Shown here in pieces: positions 1-12,699 of a DNA stretch of 64,000 bases. The number at the start of each line of letters is the position of its first letter. The stretch's first letter is position 1. The position numbers and the translations under genes were made by a program. Under the pieces are notes generated by a model. The model made no database searches and was not told the DNA's origin. It was given only the letters and a program-made list of their open reading frames with translations. This DNA comes from Trochalopteron elliotii (lineage: Eukaryota; Chordata; Aves; Passeriformes; Leiothrichidae), in assembly GCA_024734555.1 (NCBI GenBank), contig JANPWX010000097.1, positions 2,465,048 through 2,529,047 of the forward strand, given 5' to 3'.

Positions 1-261
1 TGAAATAGCAGTCAAATATTCTCACATATAATTTATTAGCCTGTGAATAAACATTCAATATATGTCTGTGCTCTTAATAATACTGAGAAAAACCATTCAC
101 TTTCTACAACTGGACATTTTGTGGAGATGTGTGATTTGTTAACATGCTCCAGCGATGGAATTCTCTTTTGAGTAGGTTTTATTTCCAGTTTTGTTTTTCT
201 ACTTGCTCACACTTCTTGTGCTGTTTTCCTGATCCAATCTACTTCAATTTTTTTTTTTCAG

Positions 262-334
262 AAATACTTGGGAAAATATTTTGAGGTCCTTCTGAACATA
301 TTTTTCTGAGAAGTGTACTGCCAAAATGAATTTT
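262..334 (+). other. CCR6: CCR6 exon with 5' UTR and first three codons
   Basis: A long T-rich tract ending in CAG at 259-261 is a strong splice acceptor, so this exon should be preceded by one or more non-coding exons to the left of the window. The start codon is at 326-328 in a good context (CCAAAATGA). Only Met-Asn-Phe is encoded before a consensus donor, GTAAGT, at 335-340. The exon ends in phase 0, matching the phase of the large exon at 982. As I remember it, human CCR6 also has Met-Asn-Phe-Ser-Asp at this point, which supports the junction. Confidence 0.8.
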
Positions 335-2064
335 GTAAGTACCTAATTGATAAACTATATCAGTATATCAATAAAGCGATGACTTTGTAAGACCCAGTTC
401 CTTGAGGCTGCAGATCCAAACACCGTAATTTCAGGAGTGAAAATCTGAAGAGATGTTTCTGACAGCAGAGTTTTCTATCAAAGCACACTGTTTATTGGAT
501 TTTCACTACAGGTTTGGTGTTTGTGGTGCAGGTAAATGTGTCTCAGGCTAGCTGTCATAGATTGCCTATCTAGCTGAATAGGGAGAAGTAGACAGTTTTG
601 TGCTTGATATAGTCAAGCTACATTAATATGAAATGCATCTCATGTTAGAAAGACCTGTTTGCCTTGTGTGATGGTAAAAATGACTAGACCCCTAATTCAA
701 ATTCAGACTTTTATACTGTGGAGCCTTCTGTGACAGCGTACTTGTCCTTTCTGCATAATGCACTTGAATACGAAGGCCTTTGAGACATCCAAAAGGATTA
801 TTTCCACATTTGTATTTTAAGTATGATTTTATGAAATTTCCTAGGTAATTCTTACAAGCCTTGTCTGTAGTGTTAAATGCATTTGTACTTGGAATGTGTG
901 GTCAGTTATCTATCATGTTTGTACTATGCAGGGATTAAAGACTGACATCTGTATATTAACTGGTGTTCTCCTTTTCTGCAGACAGACCCTCATTCCACAG
1001 ATTACCCCTACGATTTAGACTATGCTTCTCATATCATGTCACCTTGTTCTAAGTTGGAAGTCAGGAACTTCACAAAAGCATTTCTGCCATCTGCATACTC
1101 ACTGATTTTTATCATCGGCCTCTTTGGTAACATCTTTGTGGTGATGACCTTCGCTTCATATGCAAGAACCAAGTCCATGACGGATGTGTACCTCTTCAAC
1201 ATGGCCATAGCAGACATGCTCTTTGTTCTTACTCTTCCACTGTGGGCAGCGAATTACTATGTGGATGAATGGGTTTTTGGTGATCTCATTTGCAAAATGG
1301 CTAGAGGTATCTATGCAATCAACTTCAGCTGTGGCATGCTGTTTTTGGCCTTTATCAGTGTGGACCGGTACATTGCTATTGTACAGGCAACAAAGTCTTT
1401 TAAACTCAGGGCAAAGGCTCTTGCATATAGTAAAGTCATTTGTTTGGCTGTGTGGATATCATCAATTTTAATCTCTAGTTCCTCTTTTCTGTTCAGTGAA
1501 AGTTACAGCTTCAATGAAACCAAAGAGATTTGTGATCAGAAATTTGACAGAATGTCTGAAAGAAGCACCATGCTGAAATCACTGCTGCTGTGGCTACAAG
1601 TTGTTTTTGGATTTTTTATACCTTTCATATTCATGATTTTTTGCTACACTTTCATTGTCAAATCCTTACAACAAGCTCAGAACTCCAAAAGGAACAAAGC
1701 AATCCGTGTGATTGTATTAATTGTATCTGTTTTCCTAGTTTGCCAGGTGCCTTATAACATTGTTCTTCTCATAACTGCTGTCAACATGGGCAAGATCGAC
1801 AAATCTTGTGACAGTGACAAGATAATGGCTTATGCAAAATACATCACGGAAGCCATAGCATTTCTACACTGTTGTGTGAACCCAGTGCTCTATGCGTTTA
1901 TTGGTGTGAAGTTCAGAAGTTATTTTGTGAAGATAATGAAGGGTCTATGGTGCAAGAGTGACAAGAAGGACAATAAACGTAGTTCAAGGACAAACTCTGA
2001 TACTTACCATTCAAGACAGACTAGTGAAATTCTGACTGACAATGGGTCATCTTTTACTATATAA
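326..2064 (+). CDS. CCR6: C-C chemokine receptor 6, join 326..334 and 982..2064
   Basis: Seven-transmembrane receptor for CCL20 that acts at the surface of lymphocytes and dendritic cells through Gi proteins. The join gives 363 residues, close to the 374 of human CCR6. The acceptor is CTGCAG ending at 981. Visible marks are a Tyr/Asp-rich N-terminus (YPYDLDY, likely sulfation sites), DRYIAIV at about residues 131-137, cysteines at about 107 and 187 for the conserved disulfide, a second Cys pair at about 25 and 279, NPVLYAFIG from about residue 303, and N-glycosylation sequons at residues 2, 32 and 181. The tail has SRQTSE and ends in SSFTI, very like human CCR6 (SRQTSE...SSFTM), which separates it from CCR7 and CCR9. 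The reading frame is intact. The longest uninterrupted ORF starts at Met 1036, but that would omit the ligand-binding N-terminus. Confidence 0.95.
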
Positions 2065-3057
2065 TACAATCTGAACAACATTAGTACTGAAGGGCTCTTC
2101 TCACTAAGCAACCCAAACCAATGCCACTGTGCATGTGACAGCAAGTCATCTGAGCTACTCTGCACCTCTGAGGGAGATCCAATGATCTACAACTCCTTTC
2201 AGGAAATTAATTAAGATAAAGGAATATTTTCCTGTGTAAAACAAAAGCCTTATTCACTTCTCTTAATGCTCTTCTAAAGTACATCTTCTTGGAATTATAA
2301 AGAAAGCAAAGTTTACAGAGGAATCCTCATCATTGTGCTAGGAAAAGTTGCATCTCATCTGTCCTATAACACTGAAATATGCCCAAAATAATAAGTAAAT
2401 GAATAAGATTATGTCTGGGCTCTTTCTTACATTTATGATGTTTCTGTTAATTACTTCTACCTGGAAATCCTACTGAAGTGTAGCTGTGCACTGTGCTTAT
2501 ATTGCAGACCAGTCACATTGTGACAATACTAACCCAAAGGGCAAAGCGCGACAAGAAATGCAAACTGCGAAATGAAAAAAGAGGCTCAGGACTGTCAACA
2601 TAGCTGGACTGCTGTGCTTGGTCTTGTAAACCTTTGCCCAGTGCTGTTCTGAACAGACAGAGAAGCTTTGCTAGAGAATTTCTTCTGTTTGTTTGGCACA
2701 GGATTCAGATGCTGGAATCCAAAAAAGCTGGTAAACTGATGAATATCTCTTTGTGAAAAGTTGTCTTTCTAGCTGAAATTCACACTCTACTTTTTAAAAA
2801 GCAACTAACTGTATGAAACTGCAATTATTCCAACACTATTCGTTGGAATGTGATTGGTGACAAAATATGAAGCATTTCTTTGTATTTAGCTACCGCTAGC
2901 AAAGATTTCTTAAGAACATATATACCAGCTCAAATACAGATAAATATAGTTTCAAAAATTAGTTAGAAGTTATTATCTAAAAAAAAGAGCAGAATGTGAC
3001 TTAATTCAGCCAGAATTTTTACTGTCAGTATTTGAATATAGGAATATTTATAATAAA
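2065..3057 (+). other. CCR6: CCR6 3' UTR with candidate poly(A) signal
   Basis: AT-rich sequence without coding character follows the stop codon. A canonical AATAAA at 3052-3057 is a plausible end of the transcript, giving a 3' UTR of about 1 kb. Whether it is used cannot be judged from the sequence. Confidence 0.45.
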
Positions 3058-3533
3058 TGGAAGTAGTTTTACCCACCCTCAACTCTTCAGCAAATCCTTG
3101 GTGGATCTTCTGCTTGTTGGGTGAGCTTTACCACTGTTGCAGTCACTGTGGGATAATGACATAGACAGAAACAGGAGCTGAAGATCCCTTGAGGAAATTA
3201 TTAATATGGCACATGAAACTAGTACTGCCTTGGCTGGTACAATCCATCCTTTTTTCCACTGCAGTGTCAGGTTTTTAAATATCAGTGCCAGATATGATAA
3301 AGATTGCATGTATTTATCATGACTGAATAGCAATTTTGCAAGAATATGATTAGAAAATTATGTAAATACAGATGCATGCATTTGCTGTACATAGCAATGA
3401 AGATTTTCTGGAAGACAATTTAGTAAATAAAAAATGTATCTGAAAAGGAAAAAATCCCCTCATATCTAAGAGTTCCCTTCTACATGTGTTGCCTTGAAAC
3501 ACTCTTTTACTCCATGCAAAATCTGTCATATTG

Positions 3534-4362
3534 GAACAATCTGTCCATCGGGGGCTCCCTGAGGGAGCATGGCCCAGGGCAGGAAATCCAGAGCTGAACC
3601 AGCTGCAGCAGCTCTTGGACGGATCCTCCCAAGGTTCCAAAGTGTTGGGCAGAACCTCCCAAGGTTCCAAAGTGTATCCCCCACCTCCTGCCACCCCACT
3701 GCCATGCCTTCATTGGCCTCCAGCCCCTGAACAACCCAAACACTGCCCCAACGGGGTTTGGGAGCCAGACAGCAGCCAAGGGACAGTCACTGACTGGGCG
3801 CTGTCACTGTCCCACCGGCGGTGACCTGCTGACAGACCCCGGGAGAGGACAGAGAAAAGGTGCCATAGCCTTCCTGAAGTGGTTCCTGGCTGAAAGAGCA
3901 TCCTCCCTCAGGGGTGAGGGCAGAGAAAGGGAACAAAGCAGGGTCCTGCAGAGCTGGGCCTCCCCAGAGAGAGGAGTCAGACTGGGGCCTTGCAGGTTGC
4001 CAGCTCCTGGTGACTGTGAGGGACCCAGGCAAGCTGGAAGTGGTGGTGTGGGACAGCTGCCTCAGGCAGGAGCAGCACAGCTTCTTGGATGCTGGACTTT
4101 GTGAGGGTAAAATGCTCACTGGAAATGACATTGAAGTGTACAAAATGTACCCAGCTGCTCCCCAATGCATATGGGAGAGAAGTCCCCCTGAGGGAAGGGG
4201 AATATGGTACACATATGGGACTAAAACCGTACTTGGAGTACAAGTTGTGCTGGTTCCAAGGCCTTGCTAAAAGTCCCACTTCAGGTGCAGCCAAAATCTC
4301 GATTGCCATGAATGAGTGCTCTGTCCCTAGGAAAGATGTGGGTGGAGGACAGAGTAGATTCC
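3534..4362. other. GC-rich patch next to an LTR, unclassified
   Basis: This stretch is clearly richer in G and C than its surroundings and stops where the LTR at 4363 begins. It contains a direct duplication of about 21 bp (CCTCCCAAGGTTCCAAAGTG at about 3626 and 3656). Short ORFs occur on both strands, but none resembles a known protein. It may be another repeat or part of an older retroviral insertion. Confidence 0.3.
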
Positions 4363-5441
4363 TGTGATGGTTTAACATGTCTGGCTGCCAAGTGTCCACC
4401 AAAGCCTCTCTATCACTTCCCTCCTCAGCTGGACAGGGGAGAGAAAATGTAATGAAAGGCTCATGAGTTAATACAAGAGCAGGGAGAGATCACTCACTGA
4501 TTGCTATCATGGTATTTGGAAAAGTTATTTACCAGTCAAAATCAGAATAAGATAATGAAAAGTACAACAGATCTTAAAAATACTTTCCCCCAACCTGTCC
4601 TCCTCCCTAGATGTAACTTCATTCCTGATTCTTTACCTCCTTCCCCACAGCTAGCAGAAAGACAAGAATAGGGGTTGCAGTCAGTTCATCATCTGTTCTT
4701 TCTGCCACCACTTCCTCCTCAGGACAAGAAGTCCTTCCCCTGCCCTAGCCTGGAGTCCTTCATTCCATCTTCCATGAATTCCTTCAGCATGAGTTCTTTC
4801 CAAACAAACTGCTCCAGTGTGGGTCTTTTTCTATGGCTTACAGTTCTTCAAGAAAAGGCTGCTCCAGCGTGGGCTCCTGTGAGGTCACAAGTCCTGCCCA
4901 GAAACCTGGTAGCATGGGCTCCTCTCTCCACAGGGACACAGGTCCTGCCAGGAGCCTGCTCCAGTGTGGGCTTCCCACACAGTCACAAAGTCACAACCTT
5001 TTTTCAAGCATCCACCTGTTCTCATGTGGGGCTTCTCCAGGGTCTGCAGGTGGATCTCTGAGCCCCTGTGGAACTCTGAAGGCTGCAGGGAGACAGCCTG
5101 CCTCACCATGGTCTTCATCATGAGCTGCAAACATATCTCTTCTCTGGTGCCTGGAGCACCTTCTCCTCCTCCTTCTTTGCTGGCCTTGGTGTCTGCAGTG
5201 TTGGTTCTCTCACATGTTCTCACTCCTCTCTTTGTCTGCAATTAGTTCTGTACCAATACTTTGTTTTTTTCCTATTCCTATTCCAAGGCTGGTGGGCTCA
5301 GCCTTGCCCAGAAGTGGGTCAATCTTGGAGGAGCCACCTGACATTGGCTCTGTTGGATGTGGGAGAAGCTTCTAGCAGTTTCTCAGAGTAGCCACCATTA
5401 AAGCTCCCCCACTACCAAACCCTGACCACACAAACCCAACA
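4363..5441 (-). mobile_element. Avian ERV-type LTR, probably solo
   Basis: The element starts TGTGATGGTTTAAC and ends CAAACCCAACA, giving the TG...CA ends of an LTR, about 1.08 kb long. The body matches the layout I know from a common avian ERV LTR: a GGTTTAAC start, a run of 'tgctccagtgtgggct'-like repeats, then 'gtgtctgcagtgttgg', 'gggctcagccttgccc' and 'ggcattggctctgt'-like segments. The - orientation is inferred from how this family is usually found. No clean target-site duplication is visible. No gag, pol or env reading frame is attached. Confidence 0.65.
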
Positions 5442-8400
5442 CTTCTCCCAAGGGGCTGCTGTGCATGGAGAACCACAGCTCCAGCCAGTGGGATGCTGGC
5501 TTTCTTACACACACTTTGATAACTACAGGGTGCAAAATTGGGTAGATAGAAATTTAATTTAGATGTAATACCTTCTTGACATTTTTTGTGAAATCTACCC
5601 TAAGGTAAAAGAGAAAGACCAGTTCAGAGCAAAAGCAATGTAAGAGAAGGATTACTCCACTCAATGCCTAGAAGGAGATGGCTATAGTGGCAGGCTGGCC
5701 AGTGGATCTGGATGATGGGCCCTCAGATATTCCTTTGGTGGCCAAGTCAGCAGAACGAGCTCATGAGTTGGGGCTGATATTGGTAGTTCAGGGCATGAAA
5801 AGAGCACAGATTTAGAGGAGCCTGGGAATTTGGTGTTCCTTTTAATGTTTATAGATCAACATTTCAAACCTTACTATGCATCCCGCATTTTATTATGATT
5901 TTCTCCTTGTTGTGGTAGCTGTGTATGACAAACATATGGTAAGATCTTCTTTTTTGCTGCAGGCATTCCATCTTGGATTTTTGGAAAGATAAGACTTGGC
6001 CTTGCACAGGTTCTTTTTTCCCACCACGTTTAAAGAGGGAAGGACATATGCAGTGTTGCATCATTTCTTACGCAGAGAAGATGATAAGCTTTGAGAAGTC
6101 TATTCATATCTTCCTCCAGCTGAAGGCTGAGGCTGGGTTGTGGTATTGGCTGCACACACAAGGTCTCTCCTGATAGCAGGTTCCATTCTGCTTTAGGTGG
6201 GTCCATGGTGGCCCTGCTTGATGCTTCCTGTTCTAGAAGCTCAGAAGGACGTAGGTCATCAGTGCACACTGCTAAATAGAGGCATAATACCTCAGTGGAG
6301 ACAGTCTAAAGCTAAATCTGTTTTCTGACATCTATGATCATGAAAATGGACTTGATTTGTTATTCTTCTCCCCACAATAAATGACAGCTTTCTTCACAGG
6401 GTGAAATTTAAATTTCATGTGTTGCTTCTTCTATTTATATATTACATTTCTTAGAAGAGCCATCACTATAAACTGATGAGCCTGCAAGAGAGTCAAAAGT
6501 GGGCAGATAAGATCAAAGCCATCTGCGCCTTGCTTCTAGCAAGGAAAGGCAAAGAAAAGAAAATGAAAATTATACGTCAAGGTAGATAGCATTTGGTGAT
6601 GATGAGTGGAAACTGAAGGGAAACTTGAAAAAACAGTCTAGGGGAGAATAACTTGCTATGGAAGGTTATTAATAATGGTTAAGTACACAACAGATATAAC
6701 TCTGCTTTGGATCTTTGTAGGGCAATTGTGTTATTTCTCATTGTGGAAATTCTGGGGAAATTTTCTTGCTACAGAAGTAGCAAGAGATGGTACTTGAAGC
6801 TTTAAAAATTTGGACACAATTGAAAAACTTTCAGATTAAGTGAAAATGATAACAGTTTCAAATTGTCAAAACAGTTTGTCTCATGAAGCATCTAAAATAT
6901 TTTGACATTTCTGGTTAGTTTTCAGGTACTATAACAAATGCTAAGGAAATTATTTCAGAAAACCACTGAAAGGAGTTCCTAACCTACTTTTTTACGCTGC
7001 TGCCAAGTAATCAGGGTATTTCCTTCAACCACCTCCTGTGGCAGGGGGTACCAATCTTCTGTCACTCCTTGTGAGTTAAGGGCTCATAGCCTCTTTGAAA
7101 CAATCTATGAGAAGTACAGCTGAAAAAAACAAAAAAACCAAAATTTTGCCCTCAAATTTTCCTACACCAGTAGATCTTACTTTTCTTCTTCATGTCCTTC
7201 AGCCCAAAGAGGAAATTAAAAGACACCGCCTCTGCTGTGGATGAGTGACACAAGACCTGGTGGTAATGATGTGACCACTGAACGGAGTGTTGTTCTCTTG
7301 GCCACTTGGAGCATAGTTCAGTTCCTTTTATGATGAGTTCCTTAAAACAATTTCTTCATTTTTGGTGAAGAAACTCCATTGCCAACCTGAGTCAAAAAGA
7401 GTCTAAGTTTTATTTACTCTAGAAAACAAACCCTAGTAATTAAAAAGCTATTTTGAAGGTTAAAATTCTTATCCACCAAGTCAGGGCCGCTTTCCCCACA
7501 AACTGAAAAACTCATTGCCCGTACAAATTTCTAGCTGATATCCATAGTCGGTTTTCTTTGCATTGATGGTATCATGCAACCCAACTGTAAATACTGATGC
7601 ACCATTGACATTTCTAATGAAATCTTTATCTTTCATTTACATTTACTGTCTTTTTGTTAGAAATATACATTGAATAATTGCATTATCAATTTGGCCTATA
7701 TATATTAGGCTCAGTTAAATAAGTCAAATTAATATTCTTCTACCAAAAGTTTTTGAAGCACTTATTTCATTTTAGTCTAGCTTTATCATTCCCAGACATT
7801 TATTTTAGTCGATGCAAATTGATGTAATAATAGTCATAATATGTATTTAGTGTATTTAGTCTGTGACAACTGGAATTAATTTATAAATTTATGAGTCACT
7901 GAGAATTAGGGGAAGTAGAGAACAACAGCTTCTTCCACAAGAAGCAGTGGCTGAACACTGTAATAAAAGTTTTTTTCAAAATAGAAAATATGTGATCTGG
8001 ATTTGTGCCAACCACAGACAGCCATGCTGCTTCAGGACAAAACATGGTAGTATAATTTCTGAAGAATTTGTGCTTAGTCCTATCTAGTGGTTAGGAATTA
8101 TAAAGTAAAAAGCTATCTAGTTACCAGAAAATTGGCAACATTTTCATTTGTTTGTTTCTTATCCTGGATTAGGTTATCCAGATACTGTTTTTATTGTGAT
8201 TTGTAGTCCCACTTCTGAAAAACTTTTACATAAATATGGAGCCATTAAAGTAGTTACTACTGGAACTGTAATTGCTGTTCTTGATTTCCTTTGCTCATCT
8301 TTTTTTGTTATTCAGATTTAAACCTATGAATTTATTGTAGGTATCAGATCAAGTTTTGTTTGTATTTTTTGCTAGTATCAAGAATGTTTTTATAAAAACT

Positions 8401-10178
8401 ATTTCTAGGTACTGTATTCAATTACAGAAATACAGAATGAAAGAGAAAAAATAATACTAAAATAAAGAAAATGTACTGTTGGGTAGAATGCTTGAATGAT
8501 GTATTTATGGTTGATAGTTTGATTTCTAAGACCGACTTAATTATGAAAGTTGAAAGAATCTTATTAATGCATTTCAGGTGAATTATAATGTATTTTACCA
8601 ATCTTTCTCATAAGATTATAATAAAAAATTATAATAGCTTTGTATTTATTTTTCTCATTCAGATTCAAACCAGATTCAGCTCATAATAACAATGGTAAAA
8701 ATAGTACTGTGTTCATAAGCTTTTTGCAGTCAATGGTATTTTTGGACCTATATATATATATATGTTGGACTAACATTTCAAAAACAACTGCTTTTAAGAA
8801 AGAACAATATCAGCAGACACACTAATAGTGAAAACAGAGATCAAAGAACCTGGTGTACTTTTTTACATTGGAGTTAATTTGGCCTGAACACAGTGTTTGT
8901 TATTGAAAGTACTGTGTGCTCTGGAATTTTCATAAAAACAGGGTTTTTTTAACAGACTTGTCAACACAGGAAACACCTTCTACTTTGTTTTCATTAACCT
9001 CTTGTTCTTTCTTAGGTTGCATGAGGCAGCATTCATTAAAAATTATTTCTAATTGCTGTTGTGCTCTCTAAACAATTTTCATTCCTCTCAAGTTTTCTAT
9101 AAATATCTGTTGATTTATAATTTGACTTTAAAACACGTTACTGAAGAAAAATATGGAAATCATGGTTTTAAGATGGCTTTATTGCTCCAATTAGAGGATT
9201 TAATTCCTGTTCACTTTTTCCGTTCTTTCTTTTTATTTTCTTAAAGGTATAAATTGGGTTTTTTTGTAGTAATGATACAACTCTGCAGAAACTCATTAAG
9301 CTTATGCAGAGAAGTGTGAGCATTGTGTGAAAAGTATGTTAGGGTGAGATTTTAAAATATCTTTACCTAATTAAGAACCAAGGGTCCAGCTGTCAAAGTA
9401 ATACTTCTCATGGAAATCCACCTTGCAAAGAAAGTAGGCGTCAGTGGTAAGTGGCAGAACATCAGTTTTGTTTCTGTGAGCTGTACCCACATTATTGTCT
9501 GTTGTTGTCTGCTATGGCCGGTGCACAGGCAAAGCATTCTTCTTGGGAGCTTCACTCAAGGTGAGCTTCACTCAAGATGGAAAAGTGGATGCCATGGTAT
9601 AGAACAACTGAGTCAATTACATGGTGTCACCTAGTTCAGAACCAGAAAAGTGCACCAATTTATAAACTCTCTGCAAATCTTTGTTGTCATTTTCACACAA
9701 GTGTGGATGCTTGGATGTATTTGGAAACCATTTGGGATTTTAGCCCCAAACTCGGCATTCATTTTGAATTTAGTAGCCAGTAGGATATACAAAAGTACCA
9801 ATGTTCCTAGAGTACAAACTTTTGAAGTTTCACACCTAATATCATAATGTTTTGTGAGACACTGCTACTGTCCTAAGAATCCCTTAAGATTTCTTCAGAG
9901 AGCACACATTTCTTTTTAAAGAATTTTAATTTCTTTTAAAATTATTTTTGTTGTTTCATTTTTAAAAATCATCTGTGTGCTTCAGTTCTAGTTTATTTGC
10001 ATACTCAGACTGGTGTAAGATTTCCCTCTAGTGGTTACAACACGCAGAGAGTGTCTGAAAGTGTAATGAGCTGCTTGTACTATCTCAGGGTTTTGCCATT
10101 TTACATCGAAGGGATGCACACGCACGTCAGACCTTAAATAGATGTTATTACTTTGTAGATGTCATCAAAGTTTCTTTC
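5442..10178. other. Intergenic, no gene recognised
   Basis: AT-rich single-copy-looking DNA. All ORFs are short and lack codon structure or family resemblance. A TA run of about 16 bp lies at 8748-8763. A 16-bp unit containing GAGCTTCACTCAAG occurs twice in tandem at 9547-9576. A CTCF-like motif at 10024-10034 is listed separately. Confidence 0.5.
10024..10034 (-). promoter_or_regulatory. CTCF-like core motif
   Basis: The + strand reads CCCTCTAGTGG, whose complement CCACTAGAGGG matches the central part of the vertebrate CTCF consensus (CCASYAGRKGG). It lies about 150 bp from the telomere-like array. Only the core is matched, so occupancy is unknown. Confidence 0.35.
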
Positions 10179-10235
10179 TTAGGGTTAGGGTTAGGGTAAG
10201 GTTTAGGGTTAAGGTTAGCGTTAGGGTTAGGGTTA
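10179..10235 (+). repeat. Interstitial telomeric repeat (TTAGGG)n, degenerate
   Basis: About nine units of TTAGGG occur in head-to-tail order. Several are altered (GTAAGG, TTTAGGG, TTAAGG, TTAGCG), with perfect units at both ends. The flanks are ordinary unique sequence, so this is an internal array and not a chromosome end. Such short arrays are known to arise by repair of double-strand breaks. Confidence 0.9.
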
Positions 10236-12233
10236 ACTGTGCAGCAGGGTAGACTCCATGTGGTTTGTGACTGAGTTTTACTCCCATTGACACCCATTAT
10301 ATTTTCTTCTTCAATATGAATGTATTTGGATACCAGAAGATTGCTAATGTCACCATGTCAGTCTGATTGATACTGAGAATCTGGCAGCTGAGCTACTGCT
10401 CCACTCAGGGACAAAAATTTGTATCAGAATCTTTGATAAGAAATGGACAGTGAGAGAAATATAGGGCATATATCTAACAGGAGATCACAGAAAAAATAAT
10501 GTAGGATGCTGTTTCATTTCCAGAGAAACCTTTACCCGGACATGCTGACTGATCTTCTTAAGCTTCATGTAATTTGGGACATTTTCAGAATGTTGGTCGT
10601 ATTTAACTTTAACAGGTGGCTAAACCATCCTACAATTAATGGAATAGAAATTGTGTAGAAATGAGGGAAAAAGAAATTCCAAACCAAACTGATTTGGAAG
10701 TTTGCCACCATCACAATAATTCTGCTGTGGTGCAACTTGAATGGACAGCATGCAAGGGAACAGAAATCTCTCCATGGGAGCTTTTACAGAGGCCGAGATA
10801 AATTACATGTAATTCAAGCACCCTGGGGTATCCTAAATGGTAGACAGTAAATGAGCCATGCTTAAATGAGACTAGCTCATGTCAATTAAATTATTACATT
10901 GCACTGTGGATACTGTTACTAAGTTGTTCATAGTGTACATTCAAAACTAGTAAACAAATCACAGTAACAAGTTACTAATTCAGGAAAAGCAAGCCCTAGA
11001 ACTGTGCTGTGGCAGCCAGGGGAAGTCATGAGCTCTGTCTGAAACTGTTTATCCAAAAAGCGAGAAGGAAGTACCATAAAGTTGAGTTTGGAGGTCACAC
11101 CACTGCTACATTCTTGGACAGGCTGTTTGGGGCAGACAGCCTGTCCATGCTGCCAGCAGCTGAGTGAAAAGGAGGGATTTAAAAAAATAAAGAGACAAAC
11201 GAGTCTGTGCATTACTTGGTGGCTGCTTCTAAAGACTTCAGCTTGCTAGTTAAGCAGCTGGCAGCATCCTGCCAGGAGGGGACCTGCCATCCACTTGGAG
11301 AAAGAATAAAAAATGTTAGGAACACCAGTGTTAAGGTGCTGGCACTTTGCAGAAAAATGCTGCAGCAGGCCAAGTTCAGCAGCTCTCAGCTGGGAGTGAG
11401 GAGCAGTGTCACTCCACTGCAACAGCAAGGGCTCCAGTGCTGCTCCTCTTGATATCAGTGGCATGATGGATGTTCCAGTAGCAAATATTGAGACAAACAA
11501 TATGTGCAGAACTGGCCATAGATTAGAAATAATTTACCACTCTTTGATGTCAGTGATCACAGTATCACAGTAGTGAATTTTATCAGTTATCAAATAGCAG
11601 CTTTCAAATGCACCAGCCTCTGTGTTCCCATGGAGCAAATAACAACTTTATACAAATAAATGGCTGTGTTCCTCACCTTAAATAAGTAAGTGATTTCCTA
11701 TTATGTCATAAAAAATTGCATATTAAGAATATGTATAAGAAGACTGAATCTCAAAGTACAATGAAAACTAGTCAAATATAAACATATCACAAACCCATTA
11801 ATAACTTTACAAAGCATGATCAATCAATACACTTTCTAAATGTATTTGTCAGTTCGTCTCTTATGACAAAAGGCTTGAAGATTATAATTAAATTCTAAAC
11901 TTAATTAATTCTAGTAACCATTTGGAACTTCATTTTGTTCAGCTGATACCAGTCTTGCTTTTTGCTTAAATCAGTATGAGGTGTGAAGTGTTAGATATTG
12001 CTCTGATACTACTAATAGTTATGTTTTTCTCTAAAAAAAGCAGTTAGCTAGCTAAGTATTTTTAAAATTATTCAGTAGTATTAAAAGAAAATATTTAATG
12101 GGATTTTTGTGTGTGTGTGCATGGCATTTTTCATTGTGTTGGTTTAGACATGTCCCACAGCATACATAAATTAATCCAAATTAATGCCAGACTTGGTCTG
12201 TTTTATGTTATTATTGGGTGTTACATTGTATAG
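10236..12233. other. Intergenic, no gene recognised
   Basis: AT-rich sequence apart from a moderately GC-rich part at about 10950-11450. No ORF resembles a known protein, and no repeat boundary is clear. Confidence 0.45.
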
Positions 12234-12699
12234 GATCATAGAATGGGTTGGGCTGGAAGGGATCTTAAAGTTCTAAACTCCCTCCCTTGGTCTGGCATGT
12301 CACCCACTAGACCAGGTTACTCAAATTCCCATCCAACCTGACCCTGAACACATCCAGGGATGAGGCATCTATATCTGCTCTGGGCAACCTGTCCCAGTGC
12401 CTCACCAAACTTAAAAGTAAATGATTTCTTCCTAATATCTAATCTAAACGTTTTAAACACTTATCTTAAGGCAAATTCCCCATGTCCTATCACTATGTGC
12501 CCCTGTCCCTCTCCAGCTCTCACACAGGATCCTTTAAGGTACTGCAAGGCTGCTGTAAGGTCTCCCCTGGGAGCCTTCTCCAGGCTGAACAGTCCCATCC
12601 ATCCCTGTCAGTCAGCCTTAACAGCAGAGGTGCTCCAGTCCTGTAATCATCTTTGCTGCCCTTCTCTGGGCTTGCTCCAACAGTCCATGTATGTTCATG
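12234..12699 (-). mobile_element. CR1 LINE 3' fragment
   Basis: Read on the + strand it opens with the reversed CR1 end (ATCATAGAATGGGTTGGG). It continues through 'actagaccaggttactc', 'gggcaacctgtcccagtg', 'cctatcactatgtgcccc' and 'cttgctccaacagtccatg'-like segments in the order of the CR1 3' UTR and the end of its second ORF. The element is 5'-truncated and on the - strand. Confidence 0.9.

Noticed and set aside
3350..4402. Overlapping ORFs of 90-141 codons on both strands
   Set aside because: They lie in the GC-rich patch and LTR, have no family resemblance, and are explained by a low stop-codon density.
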